Source: Solen grandis (taxonomy: Eukaryota; Mollusca; Bivalvia; Adapedonta; Solenidae). From it: a stretch of 64,000 bases of DNA. Location: NCBI GenBank assembly GCA_021229015.1, contig CM037778.1, positions 13,917,294 through 13,981,293 of the forward strand. Reading direction: 5' to 3'. The position numbers were made by a program, and so were the translations under genes. This document shows, piece after piece, positions 11,306-23,100 of the stretch (position 1 is the stretch's first letter; the number at the start of each line of letters is the position of its first letter). The notes beneath the pieces were generated by a model that saw nothing but the letters and a program-made list of their open reading frames with translations, was not told the origin of the DNA and ran no database searches.

Positions 11306-12487
11306 GAATAAAATATTCAAACAGTGCAATATGTAATAATTTTCCCGAGCACTTTCAACTATACAGTCTTCGTCAGAGGAGTGTCAGAATGACTATGAAT
11401 TCAAAACATTAACTGTAAGAAAAATTATGACGTCATTAAGCACTTATGACGTTAATTATATATATGTTGCAAGTTTGTACTCATCATTATCATTATTGAG
11501 TTACCATTCTTGTGTACTGCACTCAGACCAATGAGATCTATCTACTATAAATGTTTAAGGCAACACTTCAAATACTTTACAAGTTATGCACCACACAAGA
11601 ATTAAATCCAAAAAAATAAACAAAGGGAAATAACTCCAAAAATACAACAGTTATCATTCTTGCACAATGCACTCCATGAGATCTTTCCATCTATGAAGTT
11701 TCAAAGCAATATCTCAAATACTTTTTATGTTATGCTCCTGACAAAAATAAAGACTGAGAATCAACAAGGACAATAACTCAGGAGAAAAGAAAGTGAGAGT
11801 TATCATTTATGTGAACTGCACTCCTCTTCAATGAGATCTATCTATCTATAAAGTTTTAAGTCAGCACCTCAAATACTTTTTGAGTTATGCCCTGGACAAA
11901 AATTAAGACTGAAAATCAACAAAGGGCAATAACTCAGAAAATATGAAAGTCAGAGTTATCATTCTTGTGCACTGCACTCCACCTCAATGTGATCTATCCA
12001 TGTTTTAAGTTTCAAGGTGATACCTCAAATACTTTTCGAGTTATGCTCCGGACAAGAAAGTGTGACGCCGACGACACTGACGACGACGCCGACGGACAAA
12101 GTGATCCCTATGTGTCTGCCATGCTATGCAGGCGACACAAAAATTAATCCAAGCATAACAATAAAACGGGAAACAAATCATGTTTACCATATCTCTCATC
12201 TGAAATGTCTTCTTTCTATCCCAAAGGAAACCAACTAAAAATTGCAGAATTTCGCACGCGAATCAAAGATGATATTGTTATATTTGATAATTAAAAGATT
12301 TTATGTTCACAAAACATTTTCAAAGGGAAAATTTGTTTTCAGCCATTTCTATCATGTGATCTATGTTGTAATATATCAGTGAGGCAGCAAATTATCTATC
12401 CAGTAATGGCACATTTAATCCAATGCTGTGAGTTGGCATGGTAATAGGTTAGTCAGACAAAGTTAGCTATATGTATTAACCACCAAC

Positions 12488-12574
12488 CTTTACACATCAG
12501 ATCTGTGTAAACAAAGGCTATACATTCAAACATTTGGCCCAGTCTAACCATCACACTTCCTGTCTCACACCCTG
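12488..12574 (-). pseudogene. 3' part of the host exon cut by the MULE insertion
   Basis: Directly beyond the left target duplication (12575-12582) the minus strand continues in the same frame: PGCETGSVMVRLGQMFECIA. The spacing C...VMV...FxC matches the intact exon at 9049-9189 (DCGPREVMVPDDEGNFQCAS). A GTTGGT donor at 12487 keeps phase 1. The donor is non-consensus at +3, so the exact end is an inference supported by the 141-bp total. Confidence 0.65.
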
Positions 12575-12582
12575 GTTCCCAG

Positions 12583-12695
12583 GAATTACAGTCATTTCGT
12601 CGACCAACCATTTCGTCTAACTGGTTACATATAGTAAATGAAAAGTCGTTTCGTCAACCTTAATTTTCAGTAGGCGGAAGGTGTGAAATACTTTT
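12583..12695 (+). repeat. MULE left terminal inverted repeat
   Basis: Matches the reverse complement of 18032-18144 almost base for base from the ninth position inward. The motif TTTCGTC occurs three times within the TIR, a possible transposase-binding repeat. The outer eight bases are diverged between the two ends. Confidence 0.85.
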
Positions 12696-13468
12696 GTAGG
12701 GTCATTCACACCTAATTACTCGCGCATGTGTATTTAACATAATTAGGCACACAAGTTTAGGAGGAAGAAACATTTTTTATCACACATTATTCGGTCTTTG
12801 TTGTAAGTGATGATGACGCTGATGATGACAGTATTAGTTTACTGTATATGTATATACTTTTTTTGTATTCTCATTTTGTCCATGAAGCGTTGGAAAAAAA
12901 ATTGAAACTTGTTTTACAGAACGGGAGAGGACCATTCATACATAATTAATCGCACACTGGTTTCATTATTTGTTGTACTTCTTTGTGATGATGGCGGTAA
13001 TGACGGATTGTTTAATGTCGGTATTTTTTTTTTTCGAGTGGATAATAATAACTAGCACACTAGGAATAACAAACAAACAGTTATCACTTATTTTTTTGTC
13101 TTTATTGTACATAATGATGAAGATGAAAATGATGATTGATTAATGATATTTACAAGATACAAACATGGCATATCTATAGATCAGATACGATGCTAAGAAA
13201 CATGATATATACTCAATGACGATGATACGTATGATGATAGCACAGTGCTAAGAAAACAATATATACACTACGATGATGATGATGCAAATTTAAAACAGTA
13301 TAAACATGATATCTATATATATATGGTGATGGCGAGACTATGATGATGATATTTACATTTAATTACAAGATACCAACATGGTATTAAAGCACATTGATTC
13401 AGCACATGTGTTTTGATTGCAGGCTGTTGCAATTGAATTTTGAAGTGTGGAGTTTGATAATCAATTAC

Positions 13469-16416
13469 TCAGCAGTCCTCATCGTGGATGGCATCGGTTG
13501 GTGGTGATGGAGCCAGACCTGCGAGGATGCTGCATCGCCTCAAAAGTTGCATTGTCGTCAACTCCTCGTCTTCATAGCTGTCCCATGCCTTGAAGAGCTC
13601 CCTGTGGATTCGGTGATATCTCGCTGGATGTAATCTCGTCAACAGATGAGCCGACACCAATCGGATCTGCAAGTCCACTGTCTCAGCCTCAGCGCGGAGC
13701 AAGGGCACGAGAACGTAGAAAGCGAGACTCGCTCCACTGGCTCTGGTGTTGATACGCCTATGCCACCCTGAAAATAAAGAAAGAAATAATAAATAAAATA
13801 TGTGATGGGGTCAGCATTAAAATATATTTATTATAATACGTGTTTATCAAATTATTTGAAATTTGACTTATTATTTGATATCAAATTATTTATTACTCCT
13901 TATATGTGTTGTAAAAAAAGAACGCCAAGATGTCATCATACATACCTTCGACATCATTATTCGTGCGCACTGGTTCCCGGAAGATGCTCCAGTGTACTGG
14001 TTGCCACATGGTTCCTTCCATCCAGGTCTGTCTCACGTACTCTGCAACTTCCAGGACGGGGCCTCCTACTTCCGCTGCTTGCTGGTGAAGGTGATGAAAC
14101 GCATCTGGTATCTGTTCGGCTGGCAGGTACGGTAGACTCATGAGTTTTCGAAGGTAGTTGTACTTATCCTCTCGAAGCTGGTACGCAGGACCTAGCCCCA
14201 CCTTCTGGATCTTCCTGTAGATGCGCTGTGTCCAATGAAAGACGCACCCTTTCAAGACGCAGCCCGGGAAAACTTCTCTGATCGCCTGCCAGGCAGCTGC
14301 AAATACATAAAAGTAAAGCTTATTGACTATGATTTAATAATCAGAATGGGAGTGCTAAACACCAAGTGCACTATATGAACATAAACTCATTTAATTGGTA
14401 AGAAAATAATTAATGTCTTTGAACAAAGAATCAGCTACAATTGACTTACCGGCTTCATAGTCCAACATAAACCATTCAACAATGAGATGGTCAAGCTTCT
14501 GTCTGAGACTGTTCAACACCTGCAAAAGAAAAAAAAATAAAAGAGAATCCATAAGTAAATAACAAAATTGGTGACACACATGCATATGTACCGTCTATAT
14601 TAATGAGTATGTTTATATTTACAGGTGCTAGATGCTTATACTAGTATTGGAATCTCCGATCAAATTAATATAATAATTAAAAATATCAGTCTTCCATACG
14701 CCAGACGGCCTAGATGATACTTACAGCAACATAATCCAACTTCGACCTGCGTGACATCAGGATGTATACAAGGGGAACCTGCTTTGCATCTTCTCCTTTC
14801 CGGACAAACGCATGCACTGACATCAGTTGGTAGAACGGAGGGCGCCTCACCAGCTTGAAAGTACCATCGATGAACCACCTCTTAGCTTTCGTCAGCTGCT
14901 GTAGTTGATCTGATCTAGCCATGATGATGTGACGCTGGTCCTCTACTCGGATGTCGTCCACGACGAAGTTAGTGCCGATGAAGTCTAGGTTGATCTGTAA
15001 AATGAATAAAATTATGTAAGCATATTAAGTTAATGTAAATTATGTTTAAAATTTGCAGTCAATATTATAGCAAGTAAATCAAAGAAATTAACAAAACAAA
15101 TTTTACCTCGAAGTCAAGTGTGGTGGGGTCCTTGGGTCTGAGTTTCTGGCGATGTCTATTGGCAACTCTGGTGAGAAGGTCTGGCTTAGGCAACATGAAG
15201 TCATCGCGCGTGATCTCATCCTTCATTACGGACTCAACAATATCACCGGCTGGTCGAAATACATTCTCCCGTGCAACTTCCTTCACCTGCAATTTAAATA
15301 AACATGTATAGTAAGAAAAAAATCCTTGAGGATAGTATTATCTTAAAATTTGCCAGTTGTTTTTACTGCATGATATTAAACGGTTGCGTAATAAAAAAAG
15401 AGGGCCAAGATGGCCCTTGGTCGCTTACCTGAGAAAGATGATTGCTTAAGAAATAAAGATGCTTGAGTGTAAAAGTGAAATCTGGCTTTTTTTATGGTGA
15501 AATGGGCATAACTCCTAAATTTACAAGTCAATATCAGTTATAATTGAACCCGATTGTGAGATTATGGGCATAAACATTGTCTTAAAGTTTAAAAATGATT
15601 GTTAAAAAAATGAAGTTGGTAGAGAATAAACAAAGAGAAATCTTGCATTTTTTGTATTAAAAGGGGCATAACTCCTGACCTAAATGACCAATCTCAGCCA
15701 CAATTGAACTACAAATATAGTTTGAAGATGATTGCGAAAAAAAGGAAGATGCAAGAGTGTAAACAACATGAAATATGGCTTTTTTTTATTAAAAGGGGCA
15801 TAATTCCTGACCTAATGGTACGATATCAGCCATAATCGAACTTGGCCATGATTTTATGGTTATAAACATTGATTTAAAGTTTGAAGATAATTGCTTATGA
15901 AATGAAGATGCTAGAGTGCAAACAATGTGAAATCTGGCTTTTTTGAATTTTAAAAGGGGCATAACTCCTGACCTAATTTTCTGATATCAGCCATAATCGA
16001 ACTTGGCCGAGATTTTATGGTCATAAACATTGTTTTAAAGTTTGAAGATAATTGCTCATAAAATGAAGATGCTAGAGTGCAAACGAACAAATTGTGGACG
16101 ACGGACGACGGACGGACCGACGACGGACATTCATTGATCCTAAAAGCTCATCCTGAGCACACGTGCTCAGGTGAGCTAAAAAGGATCCATATTAATGCTT
16201 CCTTAAAATTATTATTATTAAATTTTACATTATTATGCATCATTATTCCATTTCTTTTTATTAACTTATATATTCAATACCTTTGAAATAAGCAAACGGA
16301 AAGCCGCTTCTTTTGTATCTTAAACAAACGACTTCTAGTTTACATTACATTTATATTATCGAAAAATGATTTTTTTAAATTTCTTCGCTGATCTATTAAA
16401 TTGACTTATAAATATA

Positions 16417-16480
<64 letters not shown>

Positions 16481-17707
16481 ACCTTTGCTGAGACGGTCAC
16501 TTTCTTCATTGCACCTGGATCGGCTGGATGCTGGTGCTTGTTGGCACTCGGCGTGAACATCTCACCGAACTGCTTGACACTAGCGTAGCACTTGAAATCC
16601 TTGCCTCTGATGCTGCATGTCCAATATACCTGGTCGTCTTTTTTTCTCTGAAATTACATTCATCACACATTTTACACAAAATAAATGTGATATATAAGAA
16701 ATCATTTCATATGTTGAAAAGAATTGTGACACACACACAAAAAAAAGGTTAAACATACCCAAACTGTGTATGTGTAGCCGTCGCTGCTCACCAACTTCTG
16801 TCCACCTCTATTGCTGCCTCCCTTTACTACTTTGAACTTCAGAGGCTGCTCCTCTGGCATGACTTCATCCAGCTGACAATCAGGGAGTGAGTCGTCTAGC
16901 GGCGCAGCCTCTTGGTGGAAGTTTCTGCCGGCGACATCAAACGACCTGTCCTCCATGTAGACGTCAGCTGCAGCGTCTGCAGACTCCATGTGATTGTCGG
17001 TAGGTTCGTCTTCCACATCTGTTCTCAGGATGTAAGTGCTGTTAAGAACCCGAATCGGGGACACCGTGACGTTCAGCTCAGTAGGCACTGCCAGGTCACT
17101 GTCTGAATCCATGTCCATCTGTTGTTCCATACAGGGTGAACACTTCCATTCCAACGTTATCGTTTCTCGTACCATCTGTCGGTACTGTTCGGCAGTGATT
17201 CCGGTAGACGCCCCTAAAAATGAAACAAAAATATACATAATACATTTCCATTAGTAAAAGTAAATGCATTTTACAGTCTAAGTTTCATGCCTTGGGCACG
17301 TTCACCGACTTTACAGCTTTTTACCCCTGGTCATCGGGCTACTCGAACCCGGGACCCCTCGATCCCGAAGCGCGTGTCCTACCACTGGACCACTACTCCC
17401 CTTAATTAGGCAAAAAAAATATGTATCTTCTTTCCATTTGTACTTATGAAATGATGTTGATTTCACATCATGAAATATTAAATTACTAATTATGATTCAT
17501 GCCGTAAAAGTCAATAATTAAGAGTTACTTTATTCCACAAAGTGAATATTGTTAAACAAATATGTAATATGGTAAAGTTAAATAAAAAAATATACATACC
17601 TGTTTTGAATTTCCGTGTTGCCACAAACCGCAGCCGTCGCAACATACTGCATGCATCCACTTCGTAACCAAACGAGTACAACTGATGCAGTAAACGTCCG
17701 TAGACAT
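13469..17707 (-). CDS. MULE transposase with PHD-like finger, FLYWCH finger and MULE core
   Basis: Exons: 17707-17600, 17213-16759, 16647-16483, 15286-15107, 14994-14725, 14519-14450, 14296-13946 and 13767-13469, all with GT-AG borders and, apart from the first junction, matching phases. Exon 1 has a zinc-finger-like start (VYCISC, CCDGCGLWQH) that continues in exon 2 (WKCSPC). Exons 2-3 form a FLYWCH finger (GGQKLVSSDGYTYTVW, QVYWTCSIRGKDFKCYA, KHQH). Exon 5 has the first catalytic Asp region (RWFIDGTFKLVRRPPFYQL, PLVYILMSRRS). Exons 6-7 have LDYEAAWQAIREVFPG and KGCVFHWTQRIYRKI, and RTNNDVEGWHRR spans exons 7-8. It ends at TGA 13469-13471. Exon 1 ends in phase 0 but exon 2 needs phase 1, so one base seems missing in exon 1 near the WQH motif. 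The rest is intact, so the element was active recently or still may be. Confidence 0.85.
15396..16182 (+). mobile_element. HINE/pearl-like element, family 1, nested in the MULE
   Basis: Starts AAGAGGGCCAAGATGGCCCT, then CGCTTACCTGAG. It has four or five body units of about 150 bp containing AAAAGGGGCATAACTCCTGA, a GACGACGGACGGACC tract, and a terminal hairpin GAGCAC-AC-GTGCTC followed by AGGTGAGCTAAAAA. It sits between transposase exons 3 and 4. Its body is the same as in the minus-oriented copy at 49960-51163. Confidence 0.7.
17284..17402 (-). repeat. tRNA-like SINE or tRNA pseudogene
   Basis: On the minus strand, TGGTCCAGTGGTAGGACACG (A box) and GGGTTCGAGTAGCC (B box) are spaced as in a tRNA, with an anticodon-arm-like stretch between. 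Acceptor-stem pairing is poor, so I do not call a functional tRNA. It lies in intron 1 of the MULE transposase gene. Confidence 0.5.
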
Positions 17708-18031
17708 GATTGCTTTGGATATTTTGCAAAATCGGTGGAATATTTATATGTTTTTTTCTAATGTGGCACATTTCGCTCACTTTACAAAATAAAACATATT
17801 TGTAACAAAATCTCGCAAACATACGTGTTTTTTCTAGTAGTTTGATAGTTTTCTTTTTGATCTTCTGAAATATCAAAGGCATAGCAACCTGCATTTAACA
17901 ATTATAATTAGAGATAATTCGTCAAATTATATGTGCTTTGTATCGGATTAATTATCTGCTGATTATTTAAAGACAAAATACACCCGCATTAAACAACTAC
18001 CATTAATAATGCGCGAGTAAATGGGTGTTAA

Positions 18032-18144
18032 TTGAGTATTTCACACCTTCCGCCTACTGAAAATTAAGGTTGACGAAACGACTTTTCATTTACTATACAT
18101 AATCAGTTAGACGAAACGGTTGGTCGACGAAACGACCATCACCC
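18032..18144 (-). repeat. MULE right terminal inverted repeat
   Basis: Inverted partner of 12583-12695, immediately followed by the target duplication GTTCCCAG at 18145-18152. Confidence 0.85.
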
Positions 18145-18198
18145 GTTCCCAGTCCACAGGTAGGTCAGCTGTCTCACACTGGAACCCGGCCCTGCTGG
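18145..18198 (-). pseudogene. 5' part of a host exon cut by the MULE insertion
   Basis: After the acceptor CTGACAG|CC (18199/18198, phase 1) the minus strand reads SRAGFQCETADLPVDWE and then hits the MULE target duplication GTTCCCAG (18145-18152). The exon continues on the other side of the element at 12574-12488. Joined with one copy of the duplication it is exactly 141 bp, phase 1-1, the same length and phase as the paralogous exon 9049-9189. Confidence 0.7.
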
Positions 18199-18608
18199 CT
18201 GTCAGAATTGTTCAAGGCAAACAGCTGCTAATTAAGAAAAATACTACTGTCTTCAGAATAACATATGCCTTTTTTTGGTAAATATTTTGAACACATTAAA
18301 TATGTTAGATTTTGTCAGACATAATGTTTTTTGATTATTAACAACTAATCTTGTCACCCCCTCCATATTTATTCTTCATAATATACAAAGAGAGACAAGA
18401 CGACTTCCTCAGATGGATAACAAAAACATACTTGAACTTCAGACTGGCCATATTGTGTACCCAGTTGAATGTGATTTTTTCATTATACTTTTTTCTATTT
18501 TATTTTATGTTTACAGACCATCAGCCATAATCACAGCTACTGGACTGACATAGTTAGATGTGGTTTTTAGAAAGCATTTAATAATACACATATCAAGAAG
18601 ACAAATAC

Positions 18609-18761
18609 TCAGAGACCGTTTCCTGGTGTCCAGTTGACTGTTCAAATCTCTCCTATGTTGACATGTTGTGACCCCAGTATCCATGGTAACCAGTGTGTGA
18701 TCTGGGGGACAGGCTGTGCCACTGTCTGGATACAAATAGAGGTCCCCCTGGGCAACTGTTC
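18609..18761 (-). CDS. Cys-module exon
   Basis: The acceptor ATCAG|GA gives phase 1 entry. The frame reads through ACPPDHTLVTMDTGVTTC, the same CPxx...V...GxxxC module as the neighbouring exons. The donor is less certain: CTGA|GTATTT at 18609/18608 keeps phase 1 and gives 153 bp (51 codons), while an alternative A|GTCAAC lies about 40 bp earlier. The frame remains open past the proposed donor. Confidence 0.5.
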
Positions 18762-18913
18762 CTGATGGATATAAAATGACAGACAAGAAATTACCAGCAC
18801 TACAAAATAATATAATGCTTCTAGTGATACACAAAATGATAAGAATGTATTTTAAATTATTTATAACATTGTGAGGTATTTGAAGGCAGCCTAACCATTT
18901 GTTTACATAAATA

Positions 18914-19036
18914 CACAAGAGTGTTCTTGGATCACATATGTCACCTGCTGAAGCATGACAGAAAAAGTGTGACGGACAGACAGATGGACGGACGGACTGA
19001 CGATGGAAAAGGGATCCCTTACAGCAGGTGACACAA
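18914..19036. mobile_element. Minimal (about 120 bp) family-2 element
   Basis: The ends ATGTCACCTGCTG and CAGCAGGTGACA are inverted. The middle is almost only the GACGGACAGACAGATGGACG microsatellite. It matches the ends of 9447-12139 but has lost all body units. Confidence 0.55.
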
Positions 19037-19156
19037 AAACCATAAATCCAGATATAACATTGATATACATGAAACTGACTGTTCCAGACCTATGATTATC
19101 ATGGCTGTGAGATTGTTAACAACATAGATTTGTATGTTACAATAAGATCAGCTTAC

Positions 19157-19506
19157 CTGTAGGACAGACCACCTCCTCTGAAGTGAGATGCCCACATACC
19201 ACCTCTCCTATCTCCATTGTGATGACCTCTTGACCTTCAGGACAGTCAGTATTTGCTGAAGATGGGACACCACACTGCTCGACTCCATCTGCTGTTGTTA
19301 TGACAACTTCACCCTAGGGAAAGTCTAAGGGGTCAAGAACACAGGTGACCTCTGCTGTAGAACTGACCTCTTTATTGTGACCTCTGGGACAGTCTATGGG
19401 GTCAAGGACACACTTAACCTCCCTTGAAGCGCTGACCTCAGTATGATGCCCAGTGGGACATTCAGGGGCCTCCTTTGGCTCTGGTGGTGGAACATACTGA
19501 CAAATT
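19157..19506 (-). CDS. Cys-module exon with in-frame TAG
   Basis: The acceptor CTTCAG|A at 19507/19506 and donor ACAG|GTAAGC at 19157/19156 give 350 bp, phase 2 in and phase 1 out. It encodes two near-identical modules (CPTGHHTEVSASREVKC and CPRGHNKEVSSTAEVTC, each followed by VLDP-D), then a third module (CPEGQEVITMEIGEVVC). At the start of the following repeat the expected Cys-Pro-x-Gly reads TTT CCC TAG GGT: the Cys codon has become Phe, and a stop (19314-19316) occupies the next variable position. The frame is open on both sides of the stop, which looks like recent decay or an allelic lesion. Confidence 0.65.
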
Positions 19507-19562
19507 CTGAAGATTATAAAACCTGTCATAAAGCCAACCCTTTCTGTGTAGTTACGGATATA

Positions 19563-19733
19563 CAGTAAATCCCTGCTTTATGACCATCTTGCTATTAAGA
19601 TCACTGATATTTTGCACCAAATAGAAATGGTTTTGAGTCCTATTCCGACTATAGTGGTGAAATTCACTATTAAAACCACCTCACTATTAAGCCTCGCTAT
19701 TCCCTCTGAAATCATAATTTTGAGGTTTTACTG
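19563..19733. mobile_element. TA-flanked MITE (CAGTAAAtCC ends)
   Basis: The termini CAGTAAATCCC and GAGGTTTTACTG are inverted and flanked by TA on both sides, as for Tc1/mariner-class MITEs. Non-coding, 171 bp. Confidence 0.6.
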
Positions 19734-20143
19734 TATATGTACATAGCTCTACATGAGAAAGATACCTGATCCCCAGATCATGAGCTCAAACTGTATAAGG
19801 GGAAGAATTACTCTTGTGACCTTCAATTGCTGTAATAAGAAGACAAAAGAGAAGATTTAAGTATTTTTTTTCATCTTATTGATCAACTTAAAAACATGGC
19901 AGCAGATAAGCTTCGTTTTGTTGTTTTAACTACTTGTTTTTCAGAAAAAACAAATTGATTTCAAATTCTCATTGTTCTAAAAGGAAAATAAACAAGAGTT
20001 GTCAGAGGACAGCACACTCGACTATTCAAAATGCTTGTTGGTAAATCAAATGAAATCTATTTCAATTCTTGCCCTTCACATACCCTGTACATAATAATAG
20101 GCAAAAATGATATGCCTTGATAGTCTGATACCCCTTAATATTT

Positions 20144-23100
20144 CAGGCCTTTTTCTTGCCATTTTGGGATTTTTTTTTTTTTTGGAATTGGGAATTTTTC
20201 GCGCGAAAACAACCTTTTTGGGAAGAATTTAGAACATATAATTCCAAGCCTTAATTATGATTCTCTTTATTTTTTCTTTTTTTCAATTATGTTTCTCATT
20301 AATGAACATTATTACAATGCCATTTTTCTGGCCTTAGCATCTCTAAAGATGTTGCACATTTGCTCAAGGTCTTCATTCAGTAACTGGTCTGGACCTTCAG
20401 CACAGATGGTCATCAGGCTGGAGAGTTTCCCTTGAAGCAATGAACTCCTCTCTGGTGTACACAGGAGGTTCATTAGACTAAACCCCCTCTCCACTGCTGC
20501 TGTACTTGTTGGTACAATGTTCATTAGCTGAACCAGTTTACATATGTTAGGGAAAACCCTTCTCATCACAGGATCTTGGTCCATCTTAGACTGCAGTTCC
20601 CTTGGTCCAAAGGTCATGTCTCTCTCATTTGCCTGTCTTTGGTTTTGCCTTCAATAACATAAGTAACATAGTTGAAAAAAGATAGATATATCAATATAAA
20701 TATAATAAGTTTGACAAGAACTAAAGTTTCATTTCTAAAGGAGGAAAAAATAATTTTAAGTTTTATTAGCAAACCAATGGGTAATCTTCCCATATTTAAA
20801 GTGTCAAAAGTAATTTATTTATCATTACTTATTAAAATTATTAGGCCCTGAATTAGTTTAATTAAAATTGATCATATGAACAAACTTCATTTATTTTTTT
20901 ATATTCAGGTTTTATTGTTTTTGTTAACTCACCAAATATTGATAAACCAGGTTTAAATATTTACTGCTCAGCTGTGTTGGATTAAGAAAGATGTTGCTTG
21001 TAACGTTAAAATCATCATGGTAATAACTTTTTAATTCATTAGTGTATTGAACAACTGGGTTAGATAGGTAGGTTGTCCAAACTGAAACTAGAATCAAAAC
21101 TTGTAACAAGATAAGAAGAACAAAAAGTTTTAACAAATAACAGGGATCAACATTGTTCTCACTGAGAAAAAGAGATACATGGCATGCAAATATAATTTAC
21201 AAGCAACAAGTAATATCAATTTATAATTATTAAATGGTGCCTTTCATACTTATATAGACTCAGGCAGTCATGCTTTAGAGATATATAGACTAAGACTGCT
21301 TTAATATAAATAATTTCATAGTTTGCATTCCAAGTAATTGAAATTTAAGAGAATTCTTATAAATCAATCAGAATCATTGTATGAATAATTAATATTATAG
21401 GATATCAGTACATCTCCCTATTGCCTGAGTCCTAAGCTGGTATAAAAGGTACAAAGTGTTAAACTAAATTTTAGAAAAGGGGGTAACATAAAGCATTAAC
21501 ATGTTCAAATTTCAAATAAAAATGGAAAGCTTGACAAGATAAAATCCTTTCATCTGGTCAGACTAGCCTTCATATAGTAACGGGTACTCCTTTAAAAAAG
21601 TAAATGTTAGTCTCTTTCTGAGAAATAGTTAAATTAACCATGCAAAAAAAAAAGCAAAAATACCTCATCATGTACATTTGATGCTTGAACCCAGTGTATT
21701 CTGCCTGGAGGAGATGATGGGCTACATCTATATCAGGAGGGCACCTGCTGATATGTCCCTTGAATTTGTCTTCTTTAGCAGTCCCATAATGCTGGCAAAG
21801 GGTGTCAATGTCAGCCTGTAATTCAACTGAACTTTTAAGTATCTGATCTGTTATCAAATGATTAATAAAATTATCTGCAGTATGGATTTGAAAATATAAA
21901 GGTGTAAAGTCTGACTGATTATGAACTTATACCAGAATTATATTTTCAAAGGAGTGAGGAAATTAAACTACAAAAAAAGGATATCAGATTGAAGAATATT
22001 TTGTTAGCAAATTGATTAAGTTATACCTTTCCATGATCTGGCAACTCGTCAAGGTTCTCTGGGAGCTGACGTGGATCAAGGGCTTTGAATGCTCGGAAGA
22101 CCGGATTACAGCTGAAAGCATCAGTAATTTCTCCAATTAGGCTGTAGATAAATGGACAGGCCTTCTCCTTCACAAACTGATCTAGGTCAAAAACATTTTC
22201 CCTCAGTCTCCTCTGGAGATCCGTGCGGTCATCTATTTCCCCTAACACATCATTGCATCTTGAGAAATAGATCAAACCACGATGATTGTGGTGTGCCTGA
22301 ATCATGGTAATGAGTTCCTGCAATTCATTTATGGCTGCCTCAACCTTAGAGTCAACATCCATGAAGTTGACTTCTGCTTTTTGAAGGAACTCACTCAGAG
22401 TGTTAACTGGCTTAAGCACATCACAAAGCAACAACAGCATCATGATGGTGTTTTTATTGGTCATAGCAATTCTCAGACCAAACACTTCTGGCTCCCTTCT
22501 CAAAGTGTAGATTTGATCAACTGCATCTAGACATGCAGTGTATCTCTCAATAAACCTAACACATGCAGTTCCATGGGATAACCACCGGGTGGCAGCAGCT
22601 CGCACTAAAGTGATTCTTTTTTCACCATAAGCATCCTGTACATTCTTGAACACACTGAATCTTTGTGGTGAATAATGAAAGAGTTTCCACACAGCCAGCA
22701 GAGTCTGGTCTACATCAGCCAGGAGGGGATATTCTTTCAAAAGATGTTTCAAACAGAGGGCAAGGCGGTGGTTTCGACAGTTCATGTAGAGACAATGGGG
22801 TGACAAATGGCGAATACGTCGCTGAAGTCCTGAAATAAAAATTATATTTTTTTTTTAAATTTTACTGATGTTAACTTATCATATGATTTTATTGTTATCA
22901 ATAATAAATTATTCTTAATACATTATCATAGATATTCATGAAAACAAACTTCTTTTATTCAAATATTGATTGAGTTTGTTTAAATGATTGAAAATTAATT
23001 TGCTTATTAACTATATTAATAACCTAAAGGGACAAGAAAGTATGATTATTTTTGTTCAATAAGCTTGGAAAGAAAAAAAAAGAAAATCTGTATTTAATTT

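Larger units (their letters stand above)
9447..12139 (+). mobile_element. Pearl/HINE-like element, family 2 (TGTCGCCTGCA ends), host of a nested insertion
   Basis: It begins with a perfect hairpin (GTGTTCC-TC-GGAACAC) and TGTGTCGCCTGCA, and ends with TGCAGGCGACACA after a GACGCCGACGACACTGACG tract. The body, visible at 11400-12050, is about three units of roughly 120 bp around AACAAAGGGCAATAACTCAG. A second element (9559-11190) lies inside it. Confidence 0.55.
12583..18144 (-). mobile_element. Mutator-like (MULE) DNA transposon with transposase gene
   Basis: Terminal inverted repeats of about 110 bp (12583-12695 and 18032-18144) share GTTTCGTCGACCAACC, TAGTAAATGAAAAGTCG and CAGTAGGCGGAAGGTGTG. 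The 8-bp direct repeat GTTCCCAG flanks both ends (12575-12582, 18145-18152), as expected for MULEs. Inside, on the minus strand, is an eight-exon transposase gene. A HINE copy (15396-16182), an (AT)n tract (16427-16478) and a tRNA-like SINE (17284-17402) lie in its introns. The element interrupts a coding exon of the EGF gene. Confidence 0.85.

Noticed and set aside
19311..19321. Telomere-like TTTCCCTAGGG
   Set aside because: A single short match inside a coding exon, explained by two substitutions in a CPxG module.
20924..21136. Extra hAT exon (71-codon hydrophobic frame)
   Set aside because: Phases show that exon 3 (21664) joins directly to exon 4 (20648). The frame has no transposase motif.
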